Origin: CAYUQT01 sp964596165
GTDB lineage: Bacteria > Planctomycetota > Phycisphaerae > UBA1845 > JAFGLZ01
Reading direction: 5' to 3'
NCBI GenBank assembly: GCA_964596165.1
Contig: CAZQTW010000107.1
Span: 1-14,652, forward strand
Length of the DNA stretch: 14,652 bases
Each line of letters begins with the position of its first letter. Position 1 is the first letter of the stretch. Under the pieces are notes generated by a model, which had not been told where the DNA came from, did not search any database, and saw nothing but the letters and a program-made list of their open reading frames with translations. Shown piece by piece: positions 8,180 to 14,652 of the stretch. The translations under genes and the position numbers were made by a program.

Positions 8180-9313
8180 ATGACGACGACGACGATGATG
8201 ACCGTTACCGATGCCCTCGGCGACCGACCGCAGTCCCTGTGGCGACTGAGTCTTCGCAAGCTCCGCCGCCATCGTTTGGCCATGTGGGGCTTGAGGGTGC
8301 TGGTCGGGCTCTACCTCATCGCCATTCTTGCCGACTTCGTTGCACCCTACGGCTATGACAATGAGAATCGGGCCCACAGCTATCACGCCCCGTGGAACAT
8401 TCACGTGATCGATACGAGCGGCACCTGGCGTCGTCCGTTTGTCTACCGGACCGGTTACACCTTCGATGAGGATTTCAATCGAGTCTACCGGGAGGATACG
8501 ACGACCTGTTACCCCATTCGGTTGTTTCACCGCGGCGAATCGTATCGGCTGCTGGGGTTGTTCGGGACGACCGTCCATCTGTTCGGCGTGGAGGAGCCCG
8601 CTCGGATCTACCTGCTCGGCGCCGACTATCGTGGCCGCGACCTGTTCAGCCGGATCGTCCACGGCAGTCGCGTCTCGCTCAGCATCGGCCTGGTTGGCGT
8701 GACCATCACGTTCGTCATCGGCATGATCGTCGGCGGGACAAGCGGATTCTTCCGTGGCTGGGTCGACTTTCTGATCCAGCGGTTCTGCGAGATGATCATG
8801 CTTGTGCCCGGCTTCTACATGCTGTTGATCCTGCGGGGGGCTTTTCCGGCCAACATGAGCAGCGTGCAAATCTACTTCGGCATCGTCTTCATCCTGGCGT
8901 TCATCGGATGGGCGGGATTCAGCCGCGTCGTTCGCGGCATGGTGCTCTCCATTGTGACGAGCGACTATGTTGTTGCCGCCCGAGCCTTGGGCATCCCGTC
9001 GTGGCGGATTATCGTTCGGCACATTCTGCCGAACACGCTCAGTTATGCCATTGTCTATGCGACGTTGGCCATACCGGCTTACATTCTGGGCGAGTCGGGG
9101 CTGTCGCTGATCGGCATGGGCATCCAGGATCCCGTGCCGAGCTGGGGCAATTTGCTCCAGCAGGCGACCAGTATTCCCGAGCTGAAATTCCATCCGTGGA
9201 TTCTGATCCCCGGTGTGTTCATCTTTCTGGCGGTGATGGCGTACAACTTTTTGGGTGACGGCCTGCGCGACGCTCTTGATCCTCGCTCGCTGGCCGGTCA
9301 GGAGACGGCATGA
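8180..9313 (+). CDS. Peptide ABC transporter permease, OppC/DppC-type with long first periplasmic loop, module 2
   Basis: Partner channel subunit, 377 aa, longer than the roughly 300-aa norm. The cytoplasmic N-terminus (SLWRLSLRKLRRHRLAMWGL) and helix 1 are followed by an extended extracytoplasmic loop of about 90 residues (about 55-145), rich in aromatic and acidic residues (HAPWNIHVIDTSGTWRRPFV, FDEDFNRVYRED). The family hallmark LGADYRGRDLFSR follows at about 146-158. The EAA loop is at about 263-290 (DYVVAARALGIPSWRIIVRH). The C-terminus (YNFLGDGLRDALDPRS) is standard. From memory, a similar long loop occurs in a subgroup of bacterial OppC proteins, so it is probably not a recent insertion. 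ATG 8180 is chosen; GTG 8174 is equally possible and neither has a clear Shine-Dalgarno. The stop overlaps the start of the ATPase gene (ATGA, 9310-9313). Confidence 0.94.
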   Translation: MTTTTMMTVTDALGDRPQSLWRLSLRKLRRHRLAMWGLRVLVGLYLIAILADFVAPYGYDNENRAHSYHAPWNIHVIDTSGTWRRPFVYRTGYTFDEDFNRVYREDTTTCYPIRLFHRGESYRLLGLFGTTVHLFGVEEPARIYLLGADYRGRDLFSRIVHGSRVSLSIGLVGVTITFVIGMIVGGTSGFFRGWVDFLIQRFCEMIMLVPGFYMLLILRGAFPANMSSVQIYFGIVFILAFIGWAGFSRVVRGMVLSIVTSDYVVAARALGIPSWRIIVRHILPNTLSYAIVYATLAIPAYILGESGLSLIGMGIQDPVPSWGNLLQQATSIPELKFHPWILIPGVFIFLAVMAYNFLGDGLRDALDPRSLAGQETA

Positions 9314-10302
9314 TCTCATCGAGCGGTGATACCGGCGATTTGCTTGCGGTTCGCGACCTGCGAACCTGGTTCGACAGCGACGCGGGTCCCGTCAAGGCCG
9401 TCGACGGCGTGTCGTGGTCCGTTCGGCGCGGCGAGACGCTGGCGCTGGTCGGTGAGAGCGGTTGCGGCAAGAGCGTGACGGCACTGTCGATCATGCGGCT
9501 GATTCCGATGCCTCCCGGCCGCTTTGCCGGCGGCCAAATCCTGCTGGAAGGACGTGACTTACTCGTTCTGCCCGAACCGGAGATGCGGCGGGTACGGGGT
9601 AATCGAATCGCGATGATTTTCCAGGAGCCGATGACGAGTCTCAATCCGGTCTTCTCGATCGGCAATCAGATCGTCGAGGCCATCGAACTGCATCAGGACC
9701 TCAAGGGTCCGGCCGCCGAGGAGCACGCCGTCGCGATGCTTCGGAAGGTCGGCATTGCCGAGCCGGAGCAGCGCATTCGGGAGTATCCGCACCAGATATC
9801 CGGCGGCATGCGACAGCGTGTGATGATCGCGATGGCGCTCTCGTGTAATCCCGACCTGCTCATCGCCGACGAGCCGACGACGGCACTGGACGTGACGATC
9901 CAGGCGCAGATTCTCGACTTGCTCAAGCAACTCCAGGCCGACACCCACATGGCGATTCTGCTGATCACGCACGACTTGGGCGTGGTGGCGGAGACGGCCG
10001 ATCGTGTGGCCGTCATGTATGCCGGCAAGATTGTCGAGCTGGCCAACGTGGACGAGTTGTTCGGTGATCCGCTGCATCCCTACACACAAGGGTTGCTGCG
10101 ATGCGTGCCGAAGCTCTCGCAGGCCAAGGATCGCCTGGAAGTCATCCCGGGCAACGTGCCGAACCCGCTTCATTTTCCGAGCGGTTGTAAGTTTCACCCC
10201 CGATGTCCGGTCGGCCACGAGGATCCTCACTGTCAGCAGGACGAACCGCAGCTTAAGGAACTCCGCCCCGGGCACTGGGTGGCGTGTTGGAAGGCGACGT
10301 AG
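9310..10302 (+). CDS. oppD: Peptide ABC transporter ATP-binding protein, OppD/DppD-type
   Basis: Cytoplasmic ATPase that powers peptide import, 330 aa, normal for OppD/DppD. All nucleotide-binding motifs are intact: Walker A GESGCGKS (48-55), Q-loop FQEP (104-107), signature ISGGMRQR (163-170), Walker B LLIADEP (183-189), D-loop TALD (191-194) and H-loop His221. The C-terminal oligopeptide-transporter domain (HPYTQGLL onward) ends in four cysteines (Cys293, 299, 308, 326) in the pattern GCKFHPRCP...C...C, which is associated with an iron-sulfur cluster in DppD-type proteins. It is translationally coupled to the upstream permease. Peptide importers of this class usually have a second ATPase, OppF/DppF. 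None follows here: the next gene is on the opposite strand 136 bp away. This subunit therefore either homodimerises or pairs with a product encoded elsewhere, and it may serve both permease modules. Confidence 0.96.
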   Translation: MISSSGDTGDLLAVRDLRTWFDSDAGPVKAVDGVSWSVRRGETLALVGESGCGKSVTALSIMRLIPMPPGRFAGGQILLEGRDLLVLPEPEMRRVRGNRIAMIFQEPMTSLNPVFSIGNQIVEAIELHQDLKGPAAEEHAVAMLRKVGIAEPEQRIREYPHQISGGMRQRVMIAMALSCNPDLLIADEPTTALDVTIQAQILDLLKQLQADTHMAILLITHDLGVVAETADRVAVMYAGKIVELANVDELFGDPLHPYTQGLLRCVPKLSQAKDRLEVIPGNVPNPLHFPSGCKFHPRCPVGHEDPHCQQDEPQLKELRPGHWVACWKAT

Positions 10303-10306
10303 CCGA

Positions 10307-10326
10307 CCGATCCTTCGGCGGATCGG
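10307..10326 (+). terminator. Inverted repeat after the transporter operon, possible terminator
   Basis: Arms CCGATCC (10307-10313) and GGATCGG (10320-10326) pair perfectly over 7 bp around the 6-nt loop TTCGGC, starting 4 nt after the ATPase stop codon. The position suits an operon-end hairpin. No U-tract follows, so intrinsic termination is uncertain; it may instead stabilise the 3' end or be chance. Confidence 0.4.
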
Positions 10327-10388
10327 GTCCGCGATCGCGACGGAATGGGGCGTCGGCCGGGTTGCAGGGCGGCACCCTGGTCCGTACC

Positions 10389-10402
10389 GGCTTTCCAAAG
10401 CC
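10389..10402. terminator. Second inverted repeat in the convergent gap
   Basis: GGCTTTCCAAAGCC has arms GGCTT and AAGCC around a 4-nt loop (TCCA). It sits between the convergent ends of the ATPase gene (10302) and the glycosyltransferase gene (10439), so it could act for the minus-strand transcript. The stem is short and no T-tract lies on either side, so this is a weak call. Confidence 0.25.
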
Positions 10403-10438
10403 TGGGAACACGACTCCCCTCAGTATGCTGCCGGCTTC

Positions 10439-11983
10439 TCACGGGCGCGATGCGGGTCCGATCGGTTCAAACCTCCAGATCACAACAAATGGATGGTCGG
10501 GCCAGAGCCGTTCAAGTCGGTAGCCCGTTGCCCACGGTTCGTCCGGACGGCAGAAATCCCCGTGCTGACGCGGATAGAAGGGCGGCTCTCCCTGGAGGAG
10601 TGTGAAGGGCTGATTTCGGGCGATTTCGCGACGGAAGCGACTCCACGGCATATCCGGCGAGTACAACCGCGCATTTCCTGAAGCGAGTTGCTTTTCGATG
10701 CCGACCATCGAGCCGGTGTCGGACAGCACCACGCGGTCTTGCCTGTCGAAGTCGGGCGGCACCGGCCAACAGCCGACGAGATAGCCGGGATGCATCACAA
10801 TCAGCCCCGGCATTCCGGCCAGCGCGTCATTGATGTCCGCCCGGGCGGGCCGGTAAGGCAAGACATGCGGCTTGAGGACGTCCCAATCCGTCGCGACAAA
10901 TACACCCAGCAACGCCGCGGCCACGGGCCAAACGAGCCGGCCCCTGAATACGGACGCCAGATTGCCCATGAGCCAGGCGAGCGACAACGGGATGACGATC
11001 GCGACGAATCGCGGATCGAAGAAGACGTCGAGGGCGTCGTGGACCGCCGCCGGTACGATCAGCAGCCACAGAACGGCCAATCCCATCCATGCCCTGACGA
11101 CATCGCCACGCAGCGCGGTGATGAGAGTCGGTATGACGAGGATCGCGGCGCCGAGCACCTTGCGCCATGTCGGCGGCAGCGGTCCGTAGACGTACTCGGA
11201 TGTGCCGGCGCCGATCCGCTCGAGCGTCAGGAACACGTTCGGCGCGAACGTCTGGCCGGTGCCGAACATCCGGCTGGCCACGTTGGGCGATTGCATGCCC
11301 CAGTAGACGAACAGCAGATCCGGCAGGACCAGCAACGCCAATAGGGGCAGCCATCGCCTCGCGTCCAGACGTCGGTCAAGGATGACCCCGGCCTGAATCG
11401 CCAGGAAGAAGAGGGCGTGGTGGTGGAAGTAGACCGTTGCCGCCGACGTCAACGTCCATAGGAGCAATCGTCCGCGAAACGGTTTGGCCAGGAGGAGCGT
11501 CAGACTGACGGCCTCGATGAGCAGCAGAATCGAATAGACCCGGCCGTCTCTCGCATGCCATACCAGCGCCGGATTCGTGACGATGAGAAGGGCCGTTGCG
11601 GTTGCCGTCGGCAAGGGCAGCCATCGCATCAGAAGGCCGCTTGCCAGCCAGGCGAACCCGACGAACGCCACGCCGGATGCCACGCGCATTGTTGTGAACG
11701 AAAGCCCCGTGAGGGTCAGACAGATCTTGCTGATCAGCCAGTAGCCGACGGGCATGTTCTGGCTGTGTGTCGCGTAGTGGAAGCCTTCGCGCCAGCTCCA
11801 CATGCACGAGCCGAAGGTTTGGAGTTCGTCGGCCCAGGGCATGGCCTTCCCCACGTGGTAGAAGGCCCAAGCCCCCGCGATCGCCGCCAGGCCGAGCCGG
11901 AGTCCCAGCGCGAGTCGATCGTTTCTTGCAGGGGGCGCAGGCGGAACCGCTGGTTGCGGTGACTCTGTGAGCGTGCGGGTCAT
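10439..11983 (-). CDS. GT-C fold membrane glycosyltransferase, PMT/ArnT-like
   Basis: Polytopic inner-membrane protein of about 514 aa with roughly ten or eleven hydrophobic helices and a soluble C-terminal region of about 120 residues. Family evidence: the first extracytoplasmic loop carries the acidic pair Asp52-Glu53 (MPWADELQTF), as expected for the catalytic DE of PMT-type enzymes. ARDGRVYSILLL (about 144-155) matches the conserved (E/D)xRxY-like motif of this superfamily. Such enzymes move a sugar from a lipid-linked (polyprenyl-phosphate) donor to protein, lipid A or another envelope acceptor. Neither donor nor acceptor can be told from sequence. ATG 11983 is preferred: upstream in-frame options are ATG 12007 and TTG 12037, which would add an atypical leader, and none has a clear ribosome site. 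A Pro/Ala-rich N-terminus precedes helix 1. It is convergent with the transporter operon and divergent from the methyltransferase, so it is a separate transcription unit. Confidence 0.82.
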   Translation of the reverse strand: MTRTLTESPQPAVPPAPPARNDRLALGLRLGLAAIAGAWAFYHVGKAMPWADELQTFGSCMWSWREGFHYATHSQNMPVGYWLISKICLTLTGLSFTTMRVASGVAFVGFAWLASGLLMRWLPLPTATATALLIVTNPALVWHARDGRVYSILLLIEAVSLTLLLAKPFRGRLLLWTLTSAATVYFHHHALFFLAIQAGVILDRRLDARRWLPLLALLVLPDLLFVYWGMQSPNVASRMFGTGQTFAPNVFLTLERIGAGTSEYVYGPLPPTWRKVLGAAILVIPTLITALRGDVVRAWMGLAVLWLLIVPAAVHDALDVFFDPRFVAIVIPLSLAWLMGNLASVFRGRLVWPVAAALLGVFVATDWDVLKPHVLPYRPARADINDALAGMPGLIVMHPGYLVGCWPVPPDFDRQDRVVLSDTGSMVGIEKQLASGNARLYSPDMPWSRFRREIARNQPFTLLQGEPPFYPRQHGDFCRPDEPWATGYRLERLWPDHPFVVIWRFEPIGPASRP

Positions 11984-12032
11984 GGTGTAAGGATAGCCCC
12001 ACGCCATCGGACTGGAAAGCGCCGGGCGATCG

Positions 12033-12079
12033 TACAATGGCGAGACGGGTTCCGGTATGATACGTCAGGCACTCGGAGG
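12033..12079 (+). promoter_or_regulatory. Possible promoter elements and RBS for the methyltransferase
   Basis: The divergent gap contains TATGAT (12056-12061), one mismatch from a consensus -10, about 30 nt before the methyltransferase ATG. A further -10-like TACAAT lies at 12033-12038, and GGAGG at 12075-12079. No good -35 hexamer stands at the right distance, and the GGAGG-to-ATG spacing (12 nt) is long. Weak evidence. Confidence 0.22.
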
Positions 12080-12091
12080 CCGACCGACCTT

Positions 12092-12892
12092 ATGGATGCT
12101 TGTTCTGAACTTCACTGTGGCGACAATCTGCGAATCATGTCGCGGTTGAGCGATGGCTGCTGTGATCTGATCTACATCGATCCGCCGTTCTTTGCGGAGA
12201 CATGTGGCCGGAGCACGCGTGGCCGCTTCAGGGACGCCTGGGTTGGTGGCTTGGAAGGATACATCGACTTCCTGCGTCCGAGGCTTGTCGAAATGCGGCG
12301 CCTTCTAAGCCCGCGGGGCGCCATCTACGTTCATTTGGACGGCCACATCGTTCACTACGTCAAGGTCACGATGGACGAGATCTTCGGCCGGCGCAACTTT
12401 CTCAACGAGATCATCTGGTCGTACCGAACGGGCGGCGTGGCCCGAAGGTGGTTCGGGCGCAAACACGACACGATTCTGTATTACGCGAAGCGGCGCGGCT
12501 CGCACACGTTTCACGTTCAGCGGGATGGCCGGTATCGGACCGACGGACTGCTTTTCGATGAGCACAACCGGCCCTACAAGAAGACCTTGCGGGGACGGCT
12601 GTACTTCCATCCCGAGGGACCGGCGATGACCGACGTGTGGGAGGTACCGTTCCTGTCGACGGTGTCGCTCGAACGGACCGGCTGGCCGACGCAGAAGCCG
12701 GAGGCGCTTCTGGAACGTGTCGTACGTGCGAGCAGCAACGCGGGTGATACGGTCGCCGATTTCTTCTGCGGAAGCGGCACCACGTTGGCGGTGGCCAAGC
12801 GATTGGGTCGTCGCTGGCTTGGTTGCGACGTTTCGGAAGAAGCCGTGACTATCGCTCGTCGCCGGCTGGCGAAAACAACGGCGGTGTCTTGA
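12092..12892 (+). CDS. Solitary site-specific DNA methyltransferase, beta class (N6_N4_Mtase)
   Basis: Predicted to transfer a methyl group from S-adenosylmethionine to an exocyclic amino group in DNA, 266 aa. Motif order is that of the beta class. The catalytic motif comes first (YIDPPFF, Asp30-Pro-Pro-Phe33; DPPF favours adenine-N6 over cytosine-N4). A middle region with the probable target-recognition segment follows (about 110-180). Then come DVWEVPFLSTVSLERTGW and TQKPEALLERVV (motif X region), and the SAM-binding motif I DFFCGSGTT (223-231) with GCDVSEEAV after it. All key motifs look intact. GGAGG lies upstream but 12 nt from the ATG; ATG 12137 is a later in-frame possibility. No restriction endonuclease, specificity subunit or Vsr-type gene is adjacent, so it is an orphan methyltransferase as far as this window shows. 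The recognition sequence cannot be predicted. Phage-derived or regulatory origins are both possible. Confidence 0.9.
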   Translation: MDACSELHCGDNLRIMSRLSDGCCDLIYIDPPFFAETCGRSTRGRFRDAWVGGLEGYIDFLRPRLVEMRRLLSPRGAIYVHLDGHIVHYVKVTMDEIFGRRNFLNEIIWSYRTGGVARRWFGRKHDTILYYAKRRGSHTFHVQRDGRYRTDGLLFDEHNRPYKKTLRGRLYFHPEGPAMTDVWEVPFLSTVSLERTGWPTQKPEALLERVVRASSNAGDTVADFFCGSGTTLAVAKRLGRRWLGCDVSEEAVTIARRRLAKTTAVS

Positions 12893-12908
12893 GAAGTCCT
12901 TCATCGGC

Positions 12909-12922
12909 CCGATCCGGATCGG
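12909..12922. repeat. 14-bp perfect palindrome CCGATCCGGATCGG
   Basis: CCGATCCGGATCGG reads the same on both strands and sits in the 109-bp gap between the methyltransferase and the first amidohydrolase-like gene. Its arms are the same heptamers as the hairpin at 10307-10326, but without a loop. As it cannot fold into a normal hairpin, a dimeric-protein binding site is a possibility; function is unknown. Confidence 0.35.
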
Positions 12923-13001
12923 AGGCATGGGCTCCAAGAGGGTACCGGATTCGCGCCGCGACGGATATCAGGTCAGGTGGCTGCACGTATAGGCGACGGC
13001 C

Positions 13002-13748
13002 ATGTGGAACATCTTTGACGCCAATTGCATGATCGGTAGGAGCGCCACGCCTCGACCCGACTGGCCGGTCACCGTGGGTGACGCCGTCGAGGCGCTTCGA
13101 CGTGTCGGCATTCACCGCGCTCTGGCCGGCAACCACGCTTCCCAGCAGTACAATCCCGTCGAGGGAATGCGGCACCTGATCGACGACCTCGCGGGACACG
13201 GGGACTTTCTCGTCGGTTGCCCCACGGCGGTTCCCCACTGGGGGGGCGATGTCCCTCCGCCCGGCGAACTCCTCGACGGTTATCTCAAACGCGGGTGGGG
13301 AGCGTTTCGGGTCTATCCCCGGACCCACAACTTCCTTTTCCACCCGTTGGTCGCCGGCCCGTTGTTTGAAGAGGCCCAGGCCAGACGGTTCACCGTGCTG
13401 ATCAATCGAGACCAGTTTGAATGGCCTGAGTTGATCGATATCCTGGAAGACTTCCCAAGGCTCAAGCTGGTCGTCTGCAATGAAGGCTATCGCGCAACCC
13501 GGACCGTCTTCGCCATGTTGCATCGGTTTGAGGGGTTGCGCTTCGAGACCTCGTGGATGCAGCAGTTCCTGATCTACGAAACGGTTGTGGAACGGTTCGG
13601 GGCCGATCGGTTGATTTTCGGCACGCAGTTCCCCCGATTCGAACCCGGAGCGTGTTTGGCCCCGATTCTGCGGGCCGACATCACCGATGATGCGAAGGCG
13701 CGCATCCTGGGCGAGAATCTGACGGAGATGCTGGCGGAGGCGAAGTAG
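13002..13748 (+). CDS. Amidohydrolase-2-fold protein lacking the metal-binding residues
   Basis: A 248-aa relative of amidohydrolase-related (TIM-barrel) proteins, recognisable by overall layout and by comparison with the next gene. It starts with WNIFDANCMIGRS where active members have DxHxHxG. It has a GAFRVYP strand where they have GIKLHP, and FPRLKLVVCNEG where they have the GHxGG strand. Near the end is RLIFGTQFPRF where they have xLFGSDxP. Every expected metal ligand is substituted: Asn9 and Met11 for the HxH pair, Asn135 and Asn160 for the two later histidines, Gln209 for the aspartate. Because the fold markers persist and the frame is intact, this looks like a maintained pseudoenzyme or a metal-independent derivative and not a decaying gene. 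ATG 13002 has a weak AGGCGA upstream. Its stop is 18 nt before the next gene, so the two are probably co-transcribed and their products may form a complex. Confidence 0.8.
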   Translation: MWNIFDANCMIGRSATPRPDWPVTVGDAVEALRRVGIHRALAGNHASQQYNPVEGMRHLIDDLAGHGDFLVGCPTAVPHWGGDVPPPGELLDGYLKRGWGAFRVYPRTHNFLFHPLVAGPLFEEAQARRFTVLINRDQFEWPELIDILEDFPRLKLVVCNEGYRATRTVFAMLHRFEGLRFETSWMQQFLIYETVVERFGADRLIFGTQFPRFEPGACLAPILRADITDDAKARILGENLTEMLAEAK

Positions 13749-13766
13749 AACAGGGTCTCAGCCGCC

Positions 13767-14603
13767 ATGCGGAAGGCGTCCATGCGCGATCTGATACAGA
13801 GATTTCAGCGCGGCGAGCCGTTGGGCATACCCATTTGGGACTGCCATGCGCACATGGGCCGATGGGTTTTTCCTGTGTTTCGGGACGGATCCGCCGAGGC
13901 CATGATTCCCGTCATGGACCGGTTTGGTGTGACGGCCATGGTGATCACTCACCACGCGTGCATGGGACCGTTCCCGACCGAGGGCAATCGTCTGGCCAAG
14001 GAGGCGGCCGATCGGTTTCCGGGACGTATCTACGCCTGGTGCGGCTACAGCCCTCACTACAAGGATGAAGGAGCGGATCTTCTCGAGCGCGTATTCGCCG
14101 ATCCCTGTTTCGTCGGTATCAAGCTGCATCCGGGCACACACGACACGAACATTGACGATCCGCGCTACCGTCCGGCATTCGAATTTGCGAATGCCCACTC
14201 CCTGCCCATTCTCATTCACTCATGGGTGGGCGGCGGATGCCGGCCGGAGCTGGTTGCCAAGGCGGCGACGGACTTCCCGTCTGCCCAGGTCATCATCGGC
14301 CACCACGGAGGCGGGTATGACGGTTTCAAGGAAACGGTCGAGTGGATGGCCAGGCAACGGAATCTCTACTGCGATACCGTCGCCAGTGAACTGGCATACA
14401 AGATGGTCGACCGTCTGGCCGAGGCGGTCGGCGCGGGTCGCGTCCTCTTCGGCAGCGACATTCCATTCATCGACCTCGGCGGTCAACTCGGCAAGATCCT
14501 CTATTCGCGGATCAGCGATGCGGACAAGGCCGATATCCTTGGCGGCAACTTCCTCTCGATTCTGCGGAAGCGAAAAGACCTTCCGGCTGTCAAACTGCCC
14601 TAG
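13767..14603 (+). CDS. Amidohydrolase-2 family metal-dependent hydrolase or decarboxylase
   Basis: A 278-aa TIM-barrel amidohydrolase (ACMSD/gamma-resorcylate-decarboxylase-like family) with a complete metal site. Asp25-Cys-His27-Ala-His29-Met-Gly31 is strand 1. Lys119-Leu-His121-Pro is in the substrate-proximal KxHP segment. His151 (LPILIHSW) is strand 5. His179-His180 (GHHGG) is strand 6. Asp231 (LFGSDIP) is strand 8. Members hydrolyse C-N or C-O bonds or decarboxylate, usually with one divalent metal; the actual substrate is unknown. ATG 13767 gives the longest frame, but GGAAGG at 13771-13776 stands 5 nt before a second in-frame ATG at 13782, which may be the true start (273 aa). It directly follows a paralogue with all these ligands replaced, so it is the likely catalytic partner of the pair. 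After the stop only 49 bp remain and hold nothing recognisable. Confidence 0.88.
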   Translation: MRKASMRDLIQRFQRGEPLGIPIWDCHAHMGRWVFPVFRDGSAEAMIPVMDRFGVTAMVITHHACMGPFPTEGNRLAKEAADRFPGRIYAWCGYSPHYKDEGADLLERVFADPCFVGIKLHPGTHDTNIDDPRYRPAFEFANAHSLPILIHSWVGGGCRPELVAKAATDFPSAQVIIGHHGGGYDGFKETVEWMARQRNLYCDTVASELAYKMVDRLAEAVGAGRVLFGSDIPFIDLGGQLGKILYSRISDADKADILGGNFLSILRKRKDLPAVKLP

Positions 14604-14652
14604 CCCGGATTATTCACACTGGCCTCTTTTTTACGACCTCCTTGTGGGTTAA

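Noticed and set aside
5119..8283. A 1054-codon open frame on the minus strand opposite the second receptor and permease
   Set aside because: The plus-strand genes here have full family signatures. The antisense frame has no recognisable domain, is rich in Arg/His/Gln/Asp as expected from the complement of GC-rich codons, and spans several genes.
10688..11344. Plus-strand 218-codon frame opposite the glycosyltransferase
   Set aside because: The minus-strand frame has clear membrane helices and PMT-type motifs; the plus-strand translation is a charged, low-hydrophobicity shadow without a domain.
12092..14603. A defence island formed by the methyltransferase and its neighbours
   Set aside because: No nuclease, helicase, toxin or other defence protein is present; the two following proteins are amidohydrolase-fold, so only proximity supports the idea.

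Overview
The window is GC-rich, tightly packed bacterial DNA. It reads as chromosomal sequence from a Gram-negative-type bacterium. Planctomycetota or a neighbouring lineage such as Hydrogenedentota is a plausible source: there is an exported HEAT-like protein, paired amidohydrolase-2 proteins, and peptide-transport operons with weak Shine-Dalgarno sequences and GTG starts. No rRNA or phylogenetic marker is present, so this placement is a guess from style. I see no tRNA, rRNA, CRISPR array, insertion sequence or integrase.

Layout. Bases 1-245 hold a C-rich tract and no convincing gene. An exported HEAT-like protein follows (246-1496). The core is a seven-gene, plus-strand peptide ABC transporter cluster (about 1664-10302): substrate-binding protein, OppB-type permease, OppC-type permease, a second substrate-binding protein (a lipoprotein), a second OppB-type permease, a second OppC-type permease, then one OppD/DppD-type ATPase. 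Most junctions are very short. Two are ATGA overlaps (3418-3421 and 9310-9313), so a single transcript of about 8.6 kb is likely. There are two complete binding-protein/permease modules but only one ATPase gene, and no OppF-type partner in the window.

The cluster ends against a convergent minus-strand gene, a GT-C/PMT-type membrane glycosyltransferase (10439-11983). The 136-bp gap between them has two inverted repeats. Divergent from the glycosyltransferase is a solitary beta-class DNA methyltransferase (12092-12892) with no restriction enzyme beside it. Two tandem amidohydrolase-2-fold proteins close the window (13002-13748 and 13767-14603). The second has the full metal-ligand set. In the first, every one of those positions is replaced while the fold signature persists, so it is predicted to be metal-free and not a classical hydrolase.

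How they fit together. The transporter probably imports oligopeptides or similar solutes, with two receptors and two channels perhaps sharing one ATPase. The active/degenerate amidohydrolase pair, possibly a heteromer, is the most unusual item. Any functional link between it, the methyltransferase and the transporter rests on proximity alone.
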